The notes below the pieces were generated by a model, which saw only the letters and a list, made by a program, of their open reading frames with translations, had not been told where the DNA came from and did no database searches. Of a stretch of 56,868 bases of DNA, positions 42,851 through 51,966 are shown piece by piece; the first letter of the stretch is position 1; every line of letters starts with the position of its first letter. The DNA lies in assembly GCA_913056185.1 (NCBI GenBank), contig CAJXLV010000023.1, positions 1-56,868 of the forward strand, given 5' to 3'. The DNA comes from an uncultured Bacteroidota bacterium (GTDB lineage: Bacteria; Bacteroidota; Rhodothermia; Rhodothermales; Salinibacteraceae). The position numbers and the translations under genes were made by a program.

Positions 42851-43786
42851 ATGGTTCCCGACTGGTCGCCCCGGCTCTCTGGGGCCCTCGCCCTGGGTGT
42901 TGTGAGCTTCGCCTTTGCTCCCATCCTGGTACGGGCGGCGGGGGATGTCCCGGCCCTTGCGATTGCGGTGTGGCGCACGGGGACGGCGGTGGCCGTCCTG
43001 GGGCTGCCGGCTTTCGTCCGCATCGGCCCGGAGGTGCGCCGGCTTGCCTGGCGCGATGTGGCACTAATCCTGGCGGCGGGCGTGTGCCTGGGGCTGCACT
43101 TCATTGCGTGGATCGAGTCGCTCTCCCACACGACGGTCGCCAGCGCATCGGTGCTGGTGACTACGAGCCCCCTGCTCCTGGCGCTGCTGGGCGCACTGGT
43201 GCTGGGCGAGCGGCTGCGGCGCACCACGGTCGGGGCGATTGGGCTCAGTGTGGCGGGGGCAACGCTCATCGGGTGGGCCGATTCGGGGACCCTCACGTTG
43301 GGGCACGGGGCACTGTGGGGCAACGCGCTGGCGCTTGCGGGGGCGGTGCTGGTGAGTGTGTATCTGCTGATCGGGCGGGTGGTGCGCAAGAAGGTGTCAT
43401 GGCTCGCGTACGTAACGCCCTTGTACGCGGCGGCGGCGCTCACGGCGCTTGTCGCTGCGCTCTGGAAAGGGGTGCCCCTGTTGGGATATTCCTGGACGAT
43501 GTATGCGCTGTGCGCAGGACTCGCGCTGGGGCCGCAGGTGCTGGGGCACGGGGCGTTTAACTATGCGCTTCAGCACCTGCCGGCGGCCATCGTGGGCCTC
43601 CTGGCGCTTCTGGAGCCGGTGGGCGCGACGGTGCTGGCGTACGCGCTGTTTGGAGAGGTGCCGCCGTTCCCCTCCCTTGTGGGAATGGGAATAGTGATGG
43701 CGGGCGTTGCGGTTGTGGTGTGGCGGCGCAACACGGCCCCGGACGAGGAGGGGGCGAAGGCGGAAGAGCACACCGAAGAGACGTAG
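42851..43786 (+). CDS. EamA/DMT superfamily transporter
   Basis: A 311-residue protein with ten predicted membrane helices in two EamA repeats (about 8-140 and 155-295). The typical PATVASASVLVTTSPLLLALLG-like sequence ends the first repeat (here TTVASASVLVTTSPLLLALL) and GLLALLEPVGATVLAYALFGE ends the second. Members export amino acids, nucleosides or other metabolites; the substrate cannot be predicted. It ends with a short acidic tail. Convergent with the glycosyltransferase gene, 31 bases between stops. Confidence 0.88.
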   Translation: MVPDWSPRLSGALALGVVSFAFAPILVRAAGDVPALAIAVWRTGTAVAVLGLPAFVRIGPEVRRLAWRDVALILAAGVCLGLHFIAWIESLSHTTVASASVLVTTSPLLLALLGALVLGERLRRTTVGAIGLSVAGATLIGWADSGTLTLGHGALWGNALALAGAVLVSVYLLIGRVVRKKVSWLAYVTPLYAAAALTALVAALWKGVPLLGYSWTMYALCAGLALGPQVLGHGAFNYALQHLPAAIVGLLALLEPVGATVLAYALFGEVPPFPSLVGMGIVMAGVAVVVWRRNTAPDEEGAKAEEHTEET

Positions 43787-43817
43787 CCCCAGTCCTGAAC
43801 GGGCGATGGGCACCCTG

Positions 43818-44849
43818 TCAGCGCGCGCGAAAGCTTGTGTCGGGGAGGTCGGCGAAGGTGCGCCGCCCGCGCACGAAGTAGTCGACGGGCACCAGTCCCC
43901 GATAGGGCGGCAGTACGATCCGGCCCGACGGATCGGGGCGGCTGCCTCGGTAGTGGGGCCGTAGGTGGAACGCATCGCGGTAGGCCCGCAGGATGGCCCC
44001 TGCCTCCTGCACATTGCCGAGGGCGAGCGTACGGCCGAGCGCGGCGAGGTCACAGGCCAGGCGCAGCGGCAGTGTGCGCCGCCACGCGGGAGGCGGCAGG
44101 TTTTTGTACAGCGTGAGGAGGCTATTGCGGAAGTTGTAATACGTCTTTCGGGGCGAAGACTGTGGAAGCGAGGCGCCTCCGATGTGGTACACGGTGCTCC
44201 GGGGGGCCACGCGTACTCGGTAGCCGTGCCGCTGCAGGCGCCAGCACAGGTCGATCTCTTCCATGTGCATCTCGAACCGTTCGTCGAGCAGGCCCACCTC
44301 GTGGAGCGCCGACCGGCGGAGCAGGAGGGCGGCGCCGGTCGCCCAGAAGACATCGCGAGCATCATCGTACTGGCCGCGATCCGGCTCCATGGTGTTGAAG
44401 AGGCGGCCGCGCGTGAAGGGGTAGCCCGCGCGGTCGAGAAAGCCCCCGGCGGCGCCGGCGTACTCGAACCGGCGGCGGTCGTCGTACTGGAGCAGTTTGG
44501 GCTGCACGGCCGCGACCTCGGGGGCACGCGTCATGTCCTCCACCAGCGGCGCCAGCCAGCCGGGGGGCACCTCCACGTCGTTGTTGAGGAGCAGCACAAA
44601 CTCTCCCGTGGCGTGCGGTAGGGCCGCGTTGTTGCCGCGGCAGAAGCGCCAGTTCGCAGGGTGCCGCACCAGAGTCACCTCTGGATGCTCGCGCGCGACC
44701 CAGGCGGCGGTGCCGTCGGTGGAGGCGTTGTCGGCAAGAATGACCTCGAAGTTCGGGTACTCCGTGGCCAACACGGAGGGCAGGCACCGCTGCACAATGG
44801 CTTTGGCATTCCAGGTGACGATGATGATGGAGACGGAAGGAGACGACAT
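43818..44849 (-). CDS. Family 2 glycosyltransferase
   Basis: A 343-residue GT-A-fold enzyme. SIIIVTWNAKAIVQRCLPSV opens the nucleotide-sugar domain, DNASTDGTAAW and LLLNNDVEVPPGWL (the metal-binding acidic motif) follow, and GLLDERFEMHMEEIDLCWR is typical of rhamnosyltransferase-like GT2 proteins. The C-terminal 90 residues are basic and may touch the membrane. It transfers a sugar to a surface polysaccharide or lipid; the acceptor is unknown because no other polysaccharide genes adjoin it. ATG before SSPSVSI. Divergent from recQ. Confidence 0.88.
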   Translation of the reverse strand: MSSPSVSIIIVTWNAKAIVQRCLPSVLATEYPNFEVILADNASTDGTAAWVAREHPEVTLVRHPANWRFCRGNNAALPHATGEFVLLLNNDVEVPPGWLAPLVEDMTRAPEVAAVQPKLLQYDDRRRFEYAGAAGGFLDRAGYPFTRGRLFNTMEPDRGQYDDARDVFWATGAALLLRRSALHEVGLLDERFEMHMEEIDLCWRLQRHGYRVRVAPRSTVYHIGGASLPQSSPRKTYYNFRNSLLTLYKNLPPPAWRRTLPLRLACDLAALGRTLALGNVQEAGAILRAYRDAFHLRPHYRGSRPDPSGRIVLPPYRGLVPVDYFVRGRRTFADLPDTSFRAR

Positions 44850-44965
44850 GGCGGGAGGGACGAGAGGGAGAGCTGCGATGGCCATCGAACGACGACCCGT
44901 TCCAAACATAACAGCAGCGTATCGAAAATGGAACGGTGTCCTGCGGGGCCTCGGTGTAGTGCAGG

Positions 44966-44979
44966 GACACTGCAGTGTC
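44966..44979. promoter_or_regulatory. 14-bp perfect palindrome upstream of recQ
   Basis: GACACTGCAGTGTC is a perfect palindrome centred 33 bases before the recQ ATG, within the divergent region shared with the glycosyltransferase gene. The position suits an operator, for example a damage-response repressor site, but I do not know the LexA box of this lineage. Confidence 0.4.
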
Positions 44980-45005
44980 GTCCTCGTCTGCTTCTCTGCT
45001 CGTCC

Positions 45006-46967
45006 ATGCCGAACCTGTCCGCCCACACGATTGCCGAGGCGCGTCGCGCTCTTCGGGACCAGTGGGGATACGAAGCGTTTCGGCCTGGGCAGGAGGCGAT
45101 CCTCTCGCCGCTATTGGAGGGGCGCAGCGTGCTGGGCGTGCTGCCGACGGGCGGTGGAAAGTCGCTCTGCTACCAATTGCCCGCGGTGCTGGGGGAGGGC
45201 CTTGTGCTGGTCGTTTCGCCGCTGATTGCGCTGATGCAGGACCAAGTGGAGGCGCTGCAGGCGCAGGGGGTCTCGGCCACCTTTATCAACAGCACGCTGC
45301 CCGGCTACGAGGTAGAGCAGCGGTGGACAAACGCAGAGCATGGGCAGTACGACCTGGTGTACATGGCGCCAGAGCGGCTGTCCGGCGATGTGTTTGCCGC
45401 ACGTGCGGGGCGGCTTGAGGTGTCGCTCGTGGCGGTGGATGAGGCGCACTGTGTGAGTGAGTGGGGGCATCACTTCCGGCCCGCCTACCTGGATATTCCG
45501 GAGGCCCGCTCGGTGCTGGGCGACCCGCCCGTGGTGGCAGTCACGGCCACAGCGACGCCGCCGGTGCGGCAAGACATTCTGAAGCTGCTCGAGATTCCAG
45601 ATGCGGTGGAGGTGGTGCGCGGGTTCGATCGTCCCAACATCGTATGGTCGGTCTTTCGTACGGAGAACAAGTGGCGGCGCCTACGGGCGGTGGTGGAGGG
45701 CGTGGAGGGACCTGGCATTGTGTACGTCCCTACGCGCCGGGCCGTGCGAGAGTGGAGGACGCGCCTGGCCCATCACGGGGGGACAGTGGCGGGCTACCAC
45801 GGGGGGCTGGACGCCGAGACGCGCGAGGCGCGCCAGCGGGCCTGGGTTGAAGAGGAAGTGCGCGTCATGGTGGCCACAAATGCGTTTGGGATGGGCATCG
45901 ACAAGTCCAACGTGCGGTTTGTGGTGCACACGGCCCCCCCATCGTCGCTGGAGAGCTACTATCAGGAGGCGGGCCGGGCGGGGCGGGACGGGGACCGTGC
46001 CCATGCGGTGCTGCTCTACCAGGCGCTCGACGCGGAGACGCAGAAGGCCCTGATCGAGGCCTCACACCCGACGGCCAAAGAGGTGCGCACGGTGTACGAG
46101 GCGGTCTGCAGCGTGGGGCAGGTACCGGTGGGCTCTGCGCCAGACGGCCCGATCAGCGTCAATCTGGAGGCCGTTCTCAAGACCACGGGGTACGCCCGGA
46201 CAAAAGTGCGCACGGCGATCGATCTGCTCGACCGGCAGGGCGCCTGGTCCGTCCGGTCGACGCGCTCTCCGCTTGGGCTTCTGCACTTTGAGGTCACCGC
46301 CCAGGCCCTTCGCGACTACGCCGAGACGGTTGAGAATCAGGCGCTCGGGGCGTTTGTGCGGGCGCTGCTGCGGCTGGTCCATGCCGAGGCGTTTCGTGAC
46401 TGGTGGCCCCTCGACCTGCAGGCGGCCGAACGCCGGACGGGGCTGTCCCCGGCCCGCATTCAGCGCGGCCTCCGGTATTTGCAAGAGCATGGACTCCTTC
46501 GGTGGCACCCGCCGGGTGGGGCCGTGCGGGTCGACCTGGCCCATCCCCGCGCATCGAAATTGCCGGTCGACGACGAAGGCGTCCAGACGGCCCGGCAGCG
46601 CGCTGAGCAGCGCCTCCAAGACATGCTGCGCTATGCGCGCTCCCACACGTGCCGCCGCCGATCGTTGCTGGCATACTTCGGCGAGGCGACGGAGGAGCGC
46701 TGCGGGCACTGTGACGTCTGTCTGGGCCGCCATGACCCCGATGCGGTGACGCCAGACGAGGAGCCGATCCTTCGCCATATCCTTCAGCAGGTGGCGGCGG
46801 GCGTGCCGCGGGGGCAGTGGTTTGAGGAGCCCCCCGTGCCTCCGCACCGCATCGACGCGCTGGTGCAGTGGCTCGTTACGGAGGGGTGCCTTACGCTCGA
46901 AGCCCCGCTGCGGGGCGTGTTTCGGGTGACGGACGAAGGCCGTCGCTGGGTAGAGACGACGCAGTAG
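45006..46967 (+). CDS. recQ: ATP-dependent DNA helicase RecQ family
   Basis: A 653-residue superfamily 2 helicase. FRPGQEAIL and LPTGGGKSLCYQLPA (motifs 0 and I), VDEAHCVSEWGHHFRPAY (motif II), VTATATPPVR (III), ATNAFGMGIDKSNVRFVVH (V) and YYQEAGRAGRDG (VI) are intact. The zinc-binding part of the RQC region is seen as the Cys set in HTCRRRSLLAYF and RCGHCDVC near residue 550-580. No clear HRDC domain follows; the last 70 residues instead form a winged-helix-like segment. It unwinds recombination and repair intermediates. ATG before PNLSAHT. Confidence 0.92.
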   Translation: MPNLSAHTIAEARRALRDQWGYEAFRPGQEAILSPLLEGRSVLGVLPTGGGKSLCYQLPAVLGEGLVLVVSPLIALMQDQVEALQAQGVSATFINSTLPGYEVEQRWTNAEHGQYDLVYMAPERLSGDVFAARAGRLEVSLVAVDEAHCVSEWGHHFRPAYLDIPEARSVLGDPPVVAVTATATPPVRQDILKLLEIPDAVEVVRGFDRPNIVWSVFRTENKWRRLRAVVEGVEGPGIVYVPTRRAVREWRTRLAHHGGTVAGYHGGLDAETREARQRAWVEEEVRVMVATNAFGMGIDKSNVRFVVHTAPPSSLESYYQEAGRAGRDGDRAHAVLLYQALDAETQKALIEASHPTAKEVRTVYEAVCSVGQVPVGSAPDGPISVNLEAVLKTTGYARTKVRTAIDLLDRQGAWSVRSTRSPLGLLHFEVTAQALRDYAETVENQALGAFVRALLRLVHAEAFRDWWPLDLQAAERRTGLSPARIQRGLRYLQEHGLLRWHPPGGAVRVDLAHPRASKLPVDDEGVQTARQRAEQRLQDMLRYARSHTCRRRSLLAYFGEATEERCGHCDVCLGRHDPDAVTPDEEPILRHILQQVAAGVPRGQWFEEPPVPPHRIDALVQWLVTEGCLTLEAPLRGVFRVTDEGRRWVETTQ

Positions 46968-46990
46968 TCACTGGACAACGTCTCCGGGCG

Positions 46991-47035
46991 GAGCTCAAGA
47001 ACGCGGAGCTCAAGAACGCAGAGCTCAGGGAGGCG
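46991..47035. repeat. 15-bp tandem repeat, three units
   Basis: GAGCTCAAGAACGCG, GAGCTCAAGAACGCA and the more diverged GAGCTCAGGGAGGCG. It lies between the convergent recQ and DUF4296 genes and its last unit reaches the stop region of the latter. Confidence 0.85.
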
Positions 47036-47396
47036 GAGCGGCGGCGGGGGGCGCTGAGTCGCGTGAGGCGGCACGGACAGCGCGCCGTGCGGCCTGCTGG
47101 CGGGCGGTCAATGTGTCGATGACGGATTGGTAGATCCCTGCAAGGGCCCCTGGGTGGCGGCTGTAGTGCCGCAGGGTGGCCTCGAAGGCCGTGGCGCGGA
47201 TGCTGTGATGGGCAAAGATGGAGTCGCGGGGAGGCGGCGGTGCGTCCAGCTGGTTCGCAAGGGTCCGGTGGCGGCTTTGGGCCAGGTGCAAGTCGGTCAG
47301 CACCCTCGCAAAGGTGCTGTCCGCCAATGGGGGAGGGGCGGAGGAGACGCCCGTGCATCCCGTCACCAGACCGGCCACCACCAGTAGGCCCAGCAT
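47025..47396 (-). CDS. DUF4296 family lipoprotein
   Basis: About 123 residues from the ATG before LGLLVVAGL. A lipoprotein signal ends in VTGC (lipobox, Cys at about 13). The mature part shows the DUF4296 pattern: FARVLTDLHLAQSRH, then RDSIFAHHSIRATAFEATLRHYSRHP, then LAGIYQSVIDTL. The family is common in Bacteroidota and of unknown function. The frame is open further upstream, but that part is Pro/Gly/Ser-rich with no homology. It lies downstream of the DUF4837 lipoprotein gene. Confidence 0.75.
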   Translation of the reverse strand: MLGLLVVAGLVTGCTGVSSAPPPLADSTFARVLTDLHLAQSRHRTLANQLDAPPPPRDSIFAHHSIRATAFEATLRHYSRHPGALAGIYQSVIDTLTARQQAARRAVRAASRDSAPPAAAPPP

Positions 47397-47680
47397 TTCC
47401 CAAAGACCCAGAACGACCAGAGACGTCCACGCCGAAGGGGAAAAGACCGAGCCGCTATTTCCCGGACGGCCTGCGGCCTTCCCGCGGGGTGGGGCGGAAC
47501 CCTGCTCCCCGCACCGCGACATCGTGGGTTCTACAGGGGGGGACTCCTGCGGTTGCCCGGTAGCAAGAGCGGGGAAGGGTAGGGCTTGTTGGGAGCTCCG
47601 TTCGCGCATGTCGTCCGCCGTGTCCTGGTTTGCAGCCATCCACCCAACCAGAGTTTGCCCAACAGAGTGTGAAGCAGTCA

Positions 47681-48838
47681 TCACTCAGCAGCGACGGAGG
47701 GGGCACGGCTGGCCGTGGTGTCCGTGGCCGTACGAAAGGTGCGCGCCATCACCACCATCTGGCGCACAAAGTCCATCTTGTCATGATCCGGCGCAAAGAC
47801 AGACCCATCGAGCATGTAGACCCGGTCGGTGGCCTGGTCGTAAAAGGTGAAGTTGACGAAAGGCCCGCCGCCCCCGACCGGTTGCACCCCGCCTGCGTCC
47901 TCCTTCGGAATGACCATGTACCAGAGCCCGCGCGTCTCAAACCCGTACCGGTCCAGGAAGTCCTGCTGCTCGGTGTCCAGGGCCCGGCGGTAGTCGATGT
48001 GCACAAAGCCCTGCACATTGCCCCGAAGGTGGCGCCGTGTCAACGAGTCGCGCGTTGCGTGTATCCACTGCGGCGTGATTTCGTCGGGACCAATTTTGTC
48101 CGTGTAGTAGACGAGAAACTCGCGGCGAGTACGGGCGAGAATGCGCCGAAGCCACACAAAGCCTTCCCGTGCCGTCGTCGTGTCCACGGCCAGCTGGAAA
48201 TCGTGCTGCACATTCAACGAAACCCCGTGGCGCTGCATCAGGGAGTCTTCGAGGGCCGTCCGGCGCTCCTCTTCGTACATCTCGCGCTCCATGCGCTGGA
48301 GAGTGACGTCCGTGAACGCGCTGCGGAGCTGCTGGCCGCGGGCCCCAAACGTTTCCGCGAGGGCATCCGGCGTGGCGGCGGCCACGTAAAAGATGCGTTG
48401 GCTGCGGCGCCACAGGTTGGGCTTGGGCACCACGGCTTGCTGCCCGCCACGAATGGCCTCTTCGGCGTCGGCGGAGAGCCGTCGGCGGAGGAAGGTGGCT
48501 TCGTTGGACGAGTCGCTCAGGGGCGCCGCGATGATGACGTTTTTGAGGTCTTTCACGCGGTCGAAGGTGCGCTCGGAGGCGAGCTCCAGGTGCCGGAGCT
48601 GGAAGAAGCGTTCCGAGATGGGGAGCGTCTCCACCCAGGGAGCGACGTTGTCCCGGAGGGCCTTCCCGGGGGCGCCAGTCCAGAGAGAGCTGTCCATGAC
48701 CACAGTGATTTCGCCCTCCGGCCCACCGGCGCGCGGGCGGTAGTCGCCCTCACAGCCGCCGAGGAGAACCAGAGAGACAAGAGGCACAAACAGCACCCAC
48801 AGCAGCGACGGCCAGGAGCGCACGGAACGGGCAATCAT
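47681..48838 (-). CDS. DUF4837 family lipoprotein
   Basis: A 385-residue predicted lipoprotein: the signal segment ends LVLLGGC with the lipobox Cys at about 29. The mature protein follows DUF4837: GEITVVMDSSLWTGAPGKALRD, then LKNVIIAAPLS, then EFLVYYTDKIGPDEITPQWIHATRDSL and a C-terminal strand-rich half. Function unknown; the family belongs mainly to Bacteroidota. It follows trpA by 102 bases on the same strand and may be read through from the trp operon. Confidence 0.85.
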   Translation of the reverse strand: MIARSVRSWPSLLWVLFVPLVSLVLLGGCEGDYRPRAGGPEGEITVVMDSSLWTGAPGKALRDNVAPWVETLPISERFFQLRHLELASERTFDRVKDLKNVIIAAPLSDSSNEATFLRRRLSADAEEAIRGGQQAVVPKPNLWRRSQRIFYVAAATPDALAETFGARGQQLRSAFTDVTLQRMEREMYEEERRTALEDSLMQRHGVSLNVQHDFQLAVDTTTAREGFVWLRRILARTRREFLVYYTDKIGPDEITPQWIHATRDSLTRRHLRGNVQGFVHIDYRRALDTEQQDFLDRYGFETRGLWYMVIPKEDAGGVQPVGGGGPFVNFTFYDQATDRVYMLDGSVFAPDHDKMDFVRQMVVMARTFRTATDTTASRAPSVAAE

Positions 48839-48940
48839 CGGAGGGTGGGGGATCGGACAAGGAAGGCCGTAGGGTACGTCTACTCATCCCAATTTCACGG
48901 ATGAGCGTCGCGATTGCTCCTTGGCCCTCTCGTAGGGGCT

Positions 48941-49792
48941 TCACGGGGTGCCGGCCGGGGCCGTTTCCTGGGAAGAGGGCGCCGGTGTGTCGTCGCCATG
49001 TTTGAGGGTATGCGCAAAGGCCTCCACAGCGTCGAGGCGCTCCGCGTCGGAGTGCGACGCGTCGTCCCAGAGGGCCTCCACGTGGTTGATAAGGGCCGAG
49101 CCCACGATGAAGCCGTCAGTGTGGGGGGTGAGGCGAACGGCATCTTCGTGCGTCTTGATGCCGAAGCCGACGCACAGCGGATTTTCGGTCACCAGCTGGC
49201 GCGCGCGCTCAAGGTACGCATCCACGCCGCCATCCAGGGCGCTGCCCGTCAGCCCGGTAACGCTCACGGCATACACAAAGCCGCTGGCTTTGCGGTCGAC
49301 CTGCCGGATGCGATCGTCGGACGAGTTCGGCGCGATGAGGAACACAAGGTCGAGCCCATGAGCCTGGGTGGCCTCCTGGATCTGTGCGCTTTCCTGCGGC
49401 GGAAGGTCTGGCAGAATGAGTCCATCTACGCCCGCTGCTGCGGCGTTCTTGCAGAACCGATCCGCGCCGTACTTCAGCACCGGGTTAATGTAGCCCATGA
49501 GCAGGAGCGGCGTATCGCTCTCGGCACGGAATCCGGCGGCTGTCTCAAAGGCATCGTCCAGCGTGACCCCGTGCGAGAGGGCGCGCTCACTGGAGCGCTG
49601 AATGGGCCGCCCTTCGGCGAGCGGGTCGCTAAAGGGCATTCCCAGTTCGATGAAGTCGGCCCCGCCGCGGTCGATGGCGTGCAAAATGGGAAGCGTGGCG
49701 TCTGGGGCCGGAAATCCATTCGTAAGAAAGAGGCCCATCGCCTTCTCATTCTGCGCACGGAGGCGCCGGAAGGTGGGGTTGAGTCGGGACAT
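48941..49792 (-). CDS. trpA: Tryptophan synthase alpha chain
   Basis: A 283-residue TIM-barrel subunit that releases indole from indole-3-glycerol phosphate and passes it to TrpB. The two catalytic acids are present: Glu in [11 protein letters not shown] (about 47) and Asp in the same segment (SDPLAEG). [11 protein letters not shown] and [10 protein letters not shown] are also typical. The C-terminal 20 residues are an added Asp/Pro/Ser tail. ATG before SRLNPTF. It is the last trp gene of the cluster; a 14-bp tandem repeat fills the gap to trpB. Confidence 0.95.
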   Translation of the reverse strand: MSRLNPTFRRLRAQNEKAMGLFLTNGFPAPDATLPILHAIDRGGADFIELGMPFSDPLAEGRPIQRSSERALSHGVTLDDAFETAAGFRAESDTPLLLMGYINPVLKYGADRFCKNAAAAGVDGLILPDLPPQESAQIQEATQAHGLDLVFLIAPNSSDDRIRQVDRKASGFVYAVSVTGLTGSALDGGVDAYLERARQLVTENPLCVGFGIKTHEDAVRLTPHTDGFIVGSALINHVEALWDDASHSDAERLDAVEAFAHTLKHGDDTPAPSSQETAPAGTP

Positions 49793-49809
49793 AGAGGGTG
49801 GGGCGTGGT

Positions 49810-49865
49810 GTGTTGCGTGGGGCGTGTTGCGTGATTCGTGTTGCGTGATTCGTGTTGCGTGATTC
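49810..49865. repeat. 14-bp tandem repeat, four units, between trpB and trpA
   Basis: Three exact head-to-tail copies of GTGTTGCGTGATTC preceded by GTGTTGCGTGGGGC. It occupies half of the 118-base gap between trpB and trpA, which would be transcribed. Confidence 0.92.
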
Positions 49866-49910
49866 GTGGGATATGTCATGATACTGAAATACGCAGCACG
49901 CACCACGCAC

Positions 49911-51125
49911 TCACAGGTGTTTGGCGATGGTGTCCATGTCCTTATCGCCGCGGCCCGAGCAGTTGAACACGATCACGGGATCAGAGGTCTCGGACTGGAG
50001 GTCGTCCGCGACGTCCTGGAAGAGAGCGACGGCATGGGCCGTTTCGAGCGCAGGGATGATGCCCTCCGTTTCGGAGAGCAGTTGGACGCCGTCGAGTGCT
50101 TCGGTGTCGGTTACCGGCCGATACTCGACGCGGCCGGTGTCGTGGAGGTGGGCATGCTCCGGTCCCACGCCGGGATAATCGAGGCCCGCGCTGACCGAGT
50201 GGGCGAGTTCCACCTGTCCGGCATCGTCTTGCAGCAGCAGGCTCATCGCGCCGTGGAGCACACCGGGGGTGCCGGCAGACATCGTCGCGGCGTGGCGTCC
50301 GTTCAGGCCCTGGCCTGCCGCTTCAGCCCCGTACATCCGGACATCCTCGTCCAGGAATGGATGGAACAGGCCGATGGCGTTGGAGCCGCCGCCGACGCAG
50401 GCGATGAGCGCATCGGGCACCTCGGTGCCAATTTCGGCGCGCAGTTGCGTGCGCGTTTCCTCCCCAATGATGCGGTGGAAGTTGCGCGTCATGGTCGGGT
50501 ACGGGTGCGGGCCGACGACCGAGCCAATGATGTAGAACGTGTCCGCTGGGTTCGAGACCCAATCGCGGATGGCTTCGTTGGTGGCGTCCTTGAGCGTTTG
50601 GCTGCCGCTGGTGGCCGGACGCACCTCCGCGCCGAGCAGCCGCATTCGTTCGACGTTCAGGCGCTGGCGTTCCATGTCCTCCGCGCCCATGTACACAATG
50701 CAGTCCATGCCAAACTTGGCACAGGCCGTCGCCGTGGCCACGCCGTGCTGCCCGGCGCCGGTTTCGGCGATGATGCGCTCCTTGCCCATGCGATCGGCCA
50801 GCAGGAGTTGGCCCAGCGTGTTGTTGATCTTGTGCGCGCCGGTGTGGCAGAGGTCCTCCCGCTTGGCGTAGATGTGCGCCCCACCGATCGCGTCGCTCAA
50901 GCGGTCGCAATACGTAAGCGGCGTGGGCCGGCCGGTGTACGTGTGCAGCAGCGTGCGGAGCTCGTCCTGAAACTCCGGGTCGTCCTTGTAGGTGGCGTAG
51001 GCGGCTTTTAGCTCCTCAAGCACCGGCGTGAGGATTTCCGGGACGTACGCACCGCCGTACGGGCCGAAGTGGCCAGAATCGTCGGGGCCAGTGTCGGGGG
51101 GCGAGTCAACAGCAGGCTGGGGCAT
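49911..51125 (-). CDS. trpB: Tryptophan synthase beta chain
   Basis: A 404-residue PLP enzyme that joins indole and serine to form tryptophan. The PLP lysine lies in HTGAHKINN (about 98-106), the phosphate loop is GGGSNAIG, and [12 protein letters not shown] and [12 protein letters not shown] are family motifs. It is the TrpB1 type that pairs with TrpA. ATG before PQPAVDSPP; the frame is open upstream with Arg-rich sequence that is not TrpB-like. Confidence 0.96.
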   Translation of the reverse strand: MPQPAVDSPPDTGPDDSGHFGPYGGAYVPEILTPVLEELKAAYATYKDDPEFQDELRTLLHTYTGRPTPLTYCDRLSDAIGGAHIYAKREDLCHTGAHKINNTLGQLLLADRMGKERIIAETGAGQHGVATATACAKFGMDCIVYMGAEDMERQRLNVERMRLLGAEVRPATSGSQTLKDATNEAIRDWVSNPADTFYIIGSVVGPHPYPTMTRNFHRIIGEETRTQLRAEIGTEVPDALIACVGGGSNAIGLFHPFLDEDVRMYGAEAAGQGLNGRHAATMSAGTPGVLHGAMSLLLQDDAGQVELAHSVSAGLDYPGVGPEHAHLHDTGRVEYRPVTDTEALDGVQLLSETEGIIPALETAHAVALFQDVADDLQSETSDPVIVFNCSGRGDKDMDTIAKHL

Positions 51126-51214
51126 TGAGTCGAAGAGGTTTGTGGCGGAGAAAGGCAAGGGCCTTGGAAGGCAGAGAAAGCGGTGGGCTGGAGATTCACA
51201 ACCCCCTTGAGGGG

Positions 51215-51880
51215 CTACGCGTCGGGCGTTTCGGCATCTTCCAGGTTCTGTCGGGCCGTGCGGAAGGCGTCCATGAAGGCGTCGATCTTTTCGAAGCTCT
51301 TCTGGCCCGGAGCCGTCTCGAGGCTGCTCGATAAGTCCACGGCGAACGGGCGCATGGTGTCGAGGGCGCGGCCTACGTTGTCGGCGGTGAGGCCGCCCGC
51401 CAGGAACAGCGGATACGCGTCCGCAAATTCGCGGGCCAGGCGCCAGTTGAACGACTCGCCCGTGCCGCCCCACACGCTGGAGTTGTGCGTGTCGAGCAGA
51501 AAGTAGTCGGCACTGTCCTCGTAGCGCTCAAACAAGATGCGGAGCTGTTCGGGCGAGGCGTCGTTGCGCACGTGGATGGCCTTGATGACGGGGCAGTTCA
51601 CACGGTCCACCACGTGGGGCGGCTCCTGGCCGTGCAACTGGGCGAGGTCGAACCCGGCCGCCTCCACGGCCGCATTCACGGCGTCGGCCCCATCGTTTAC
51701 GAATACCCCAACCGACTGTGGGCCGTGGACCCACTGGAGGATGTCGTTGGCCAGCGCAGGCGGAGCGTAGCGCGGGCTGTCTTCGTGCTGGATGAACCCG
51801 AGGTAATCGGCCCCGGCGCCGGCCAGGTAGCGCGCGTCCTCGAGCTCCGTGATGCCGCAGACTTTCAGTTGTACGGCCAT
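51215..51880 (-). CDS. trpF: Phosphoribosylanthranilate isomerase
   Basis: A 221-residue TIM-barrel enzyme for the Amadori step of tryptophan synthesis. [13 protein letters not shown]-type start (here [13 protein letters not shown]) holds the catalytic Cys; [20 protein letters not shown] with the catalytic Asp, and [11 protein letters not shown] follow. The C-terminal 20 residues extend beyond the usual length. It stands between trpC and trpB with gaps of about 90 bases. Confidence 0.94.
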   Translation of the reverse strand: MAVQLKVCGITELEDARYLAGAGADYLGFIQHEDSPRYAPPALANDILQWVHGPQSVGVFVNDGADAVNAAVEAAGFDLAQLHGQEPPHVVDRVNCPVIKAIHVRNDASPEQLRILFERYEDSADYFLLDTHNSSVWGGTGESFNWRLAREFADAYPLFLAGGLTADNVGRALDTMRPFAVDLSSSLETAPGQKSFEKIDAFMDAFRTARQNLEDAETPDA

Positions 51881-51966
51881 GGGTCGCGAGCAGATGGGAT
51901 GGGTGAATGGGGGACGTGTGGAACGAACAAGGGGCGCTCGGCCCGTCTTTCTTCAAGCCGCCGAAC

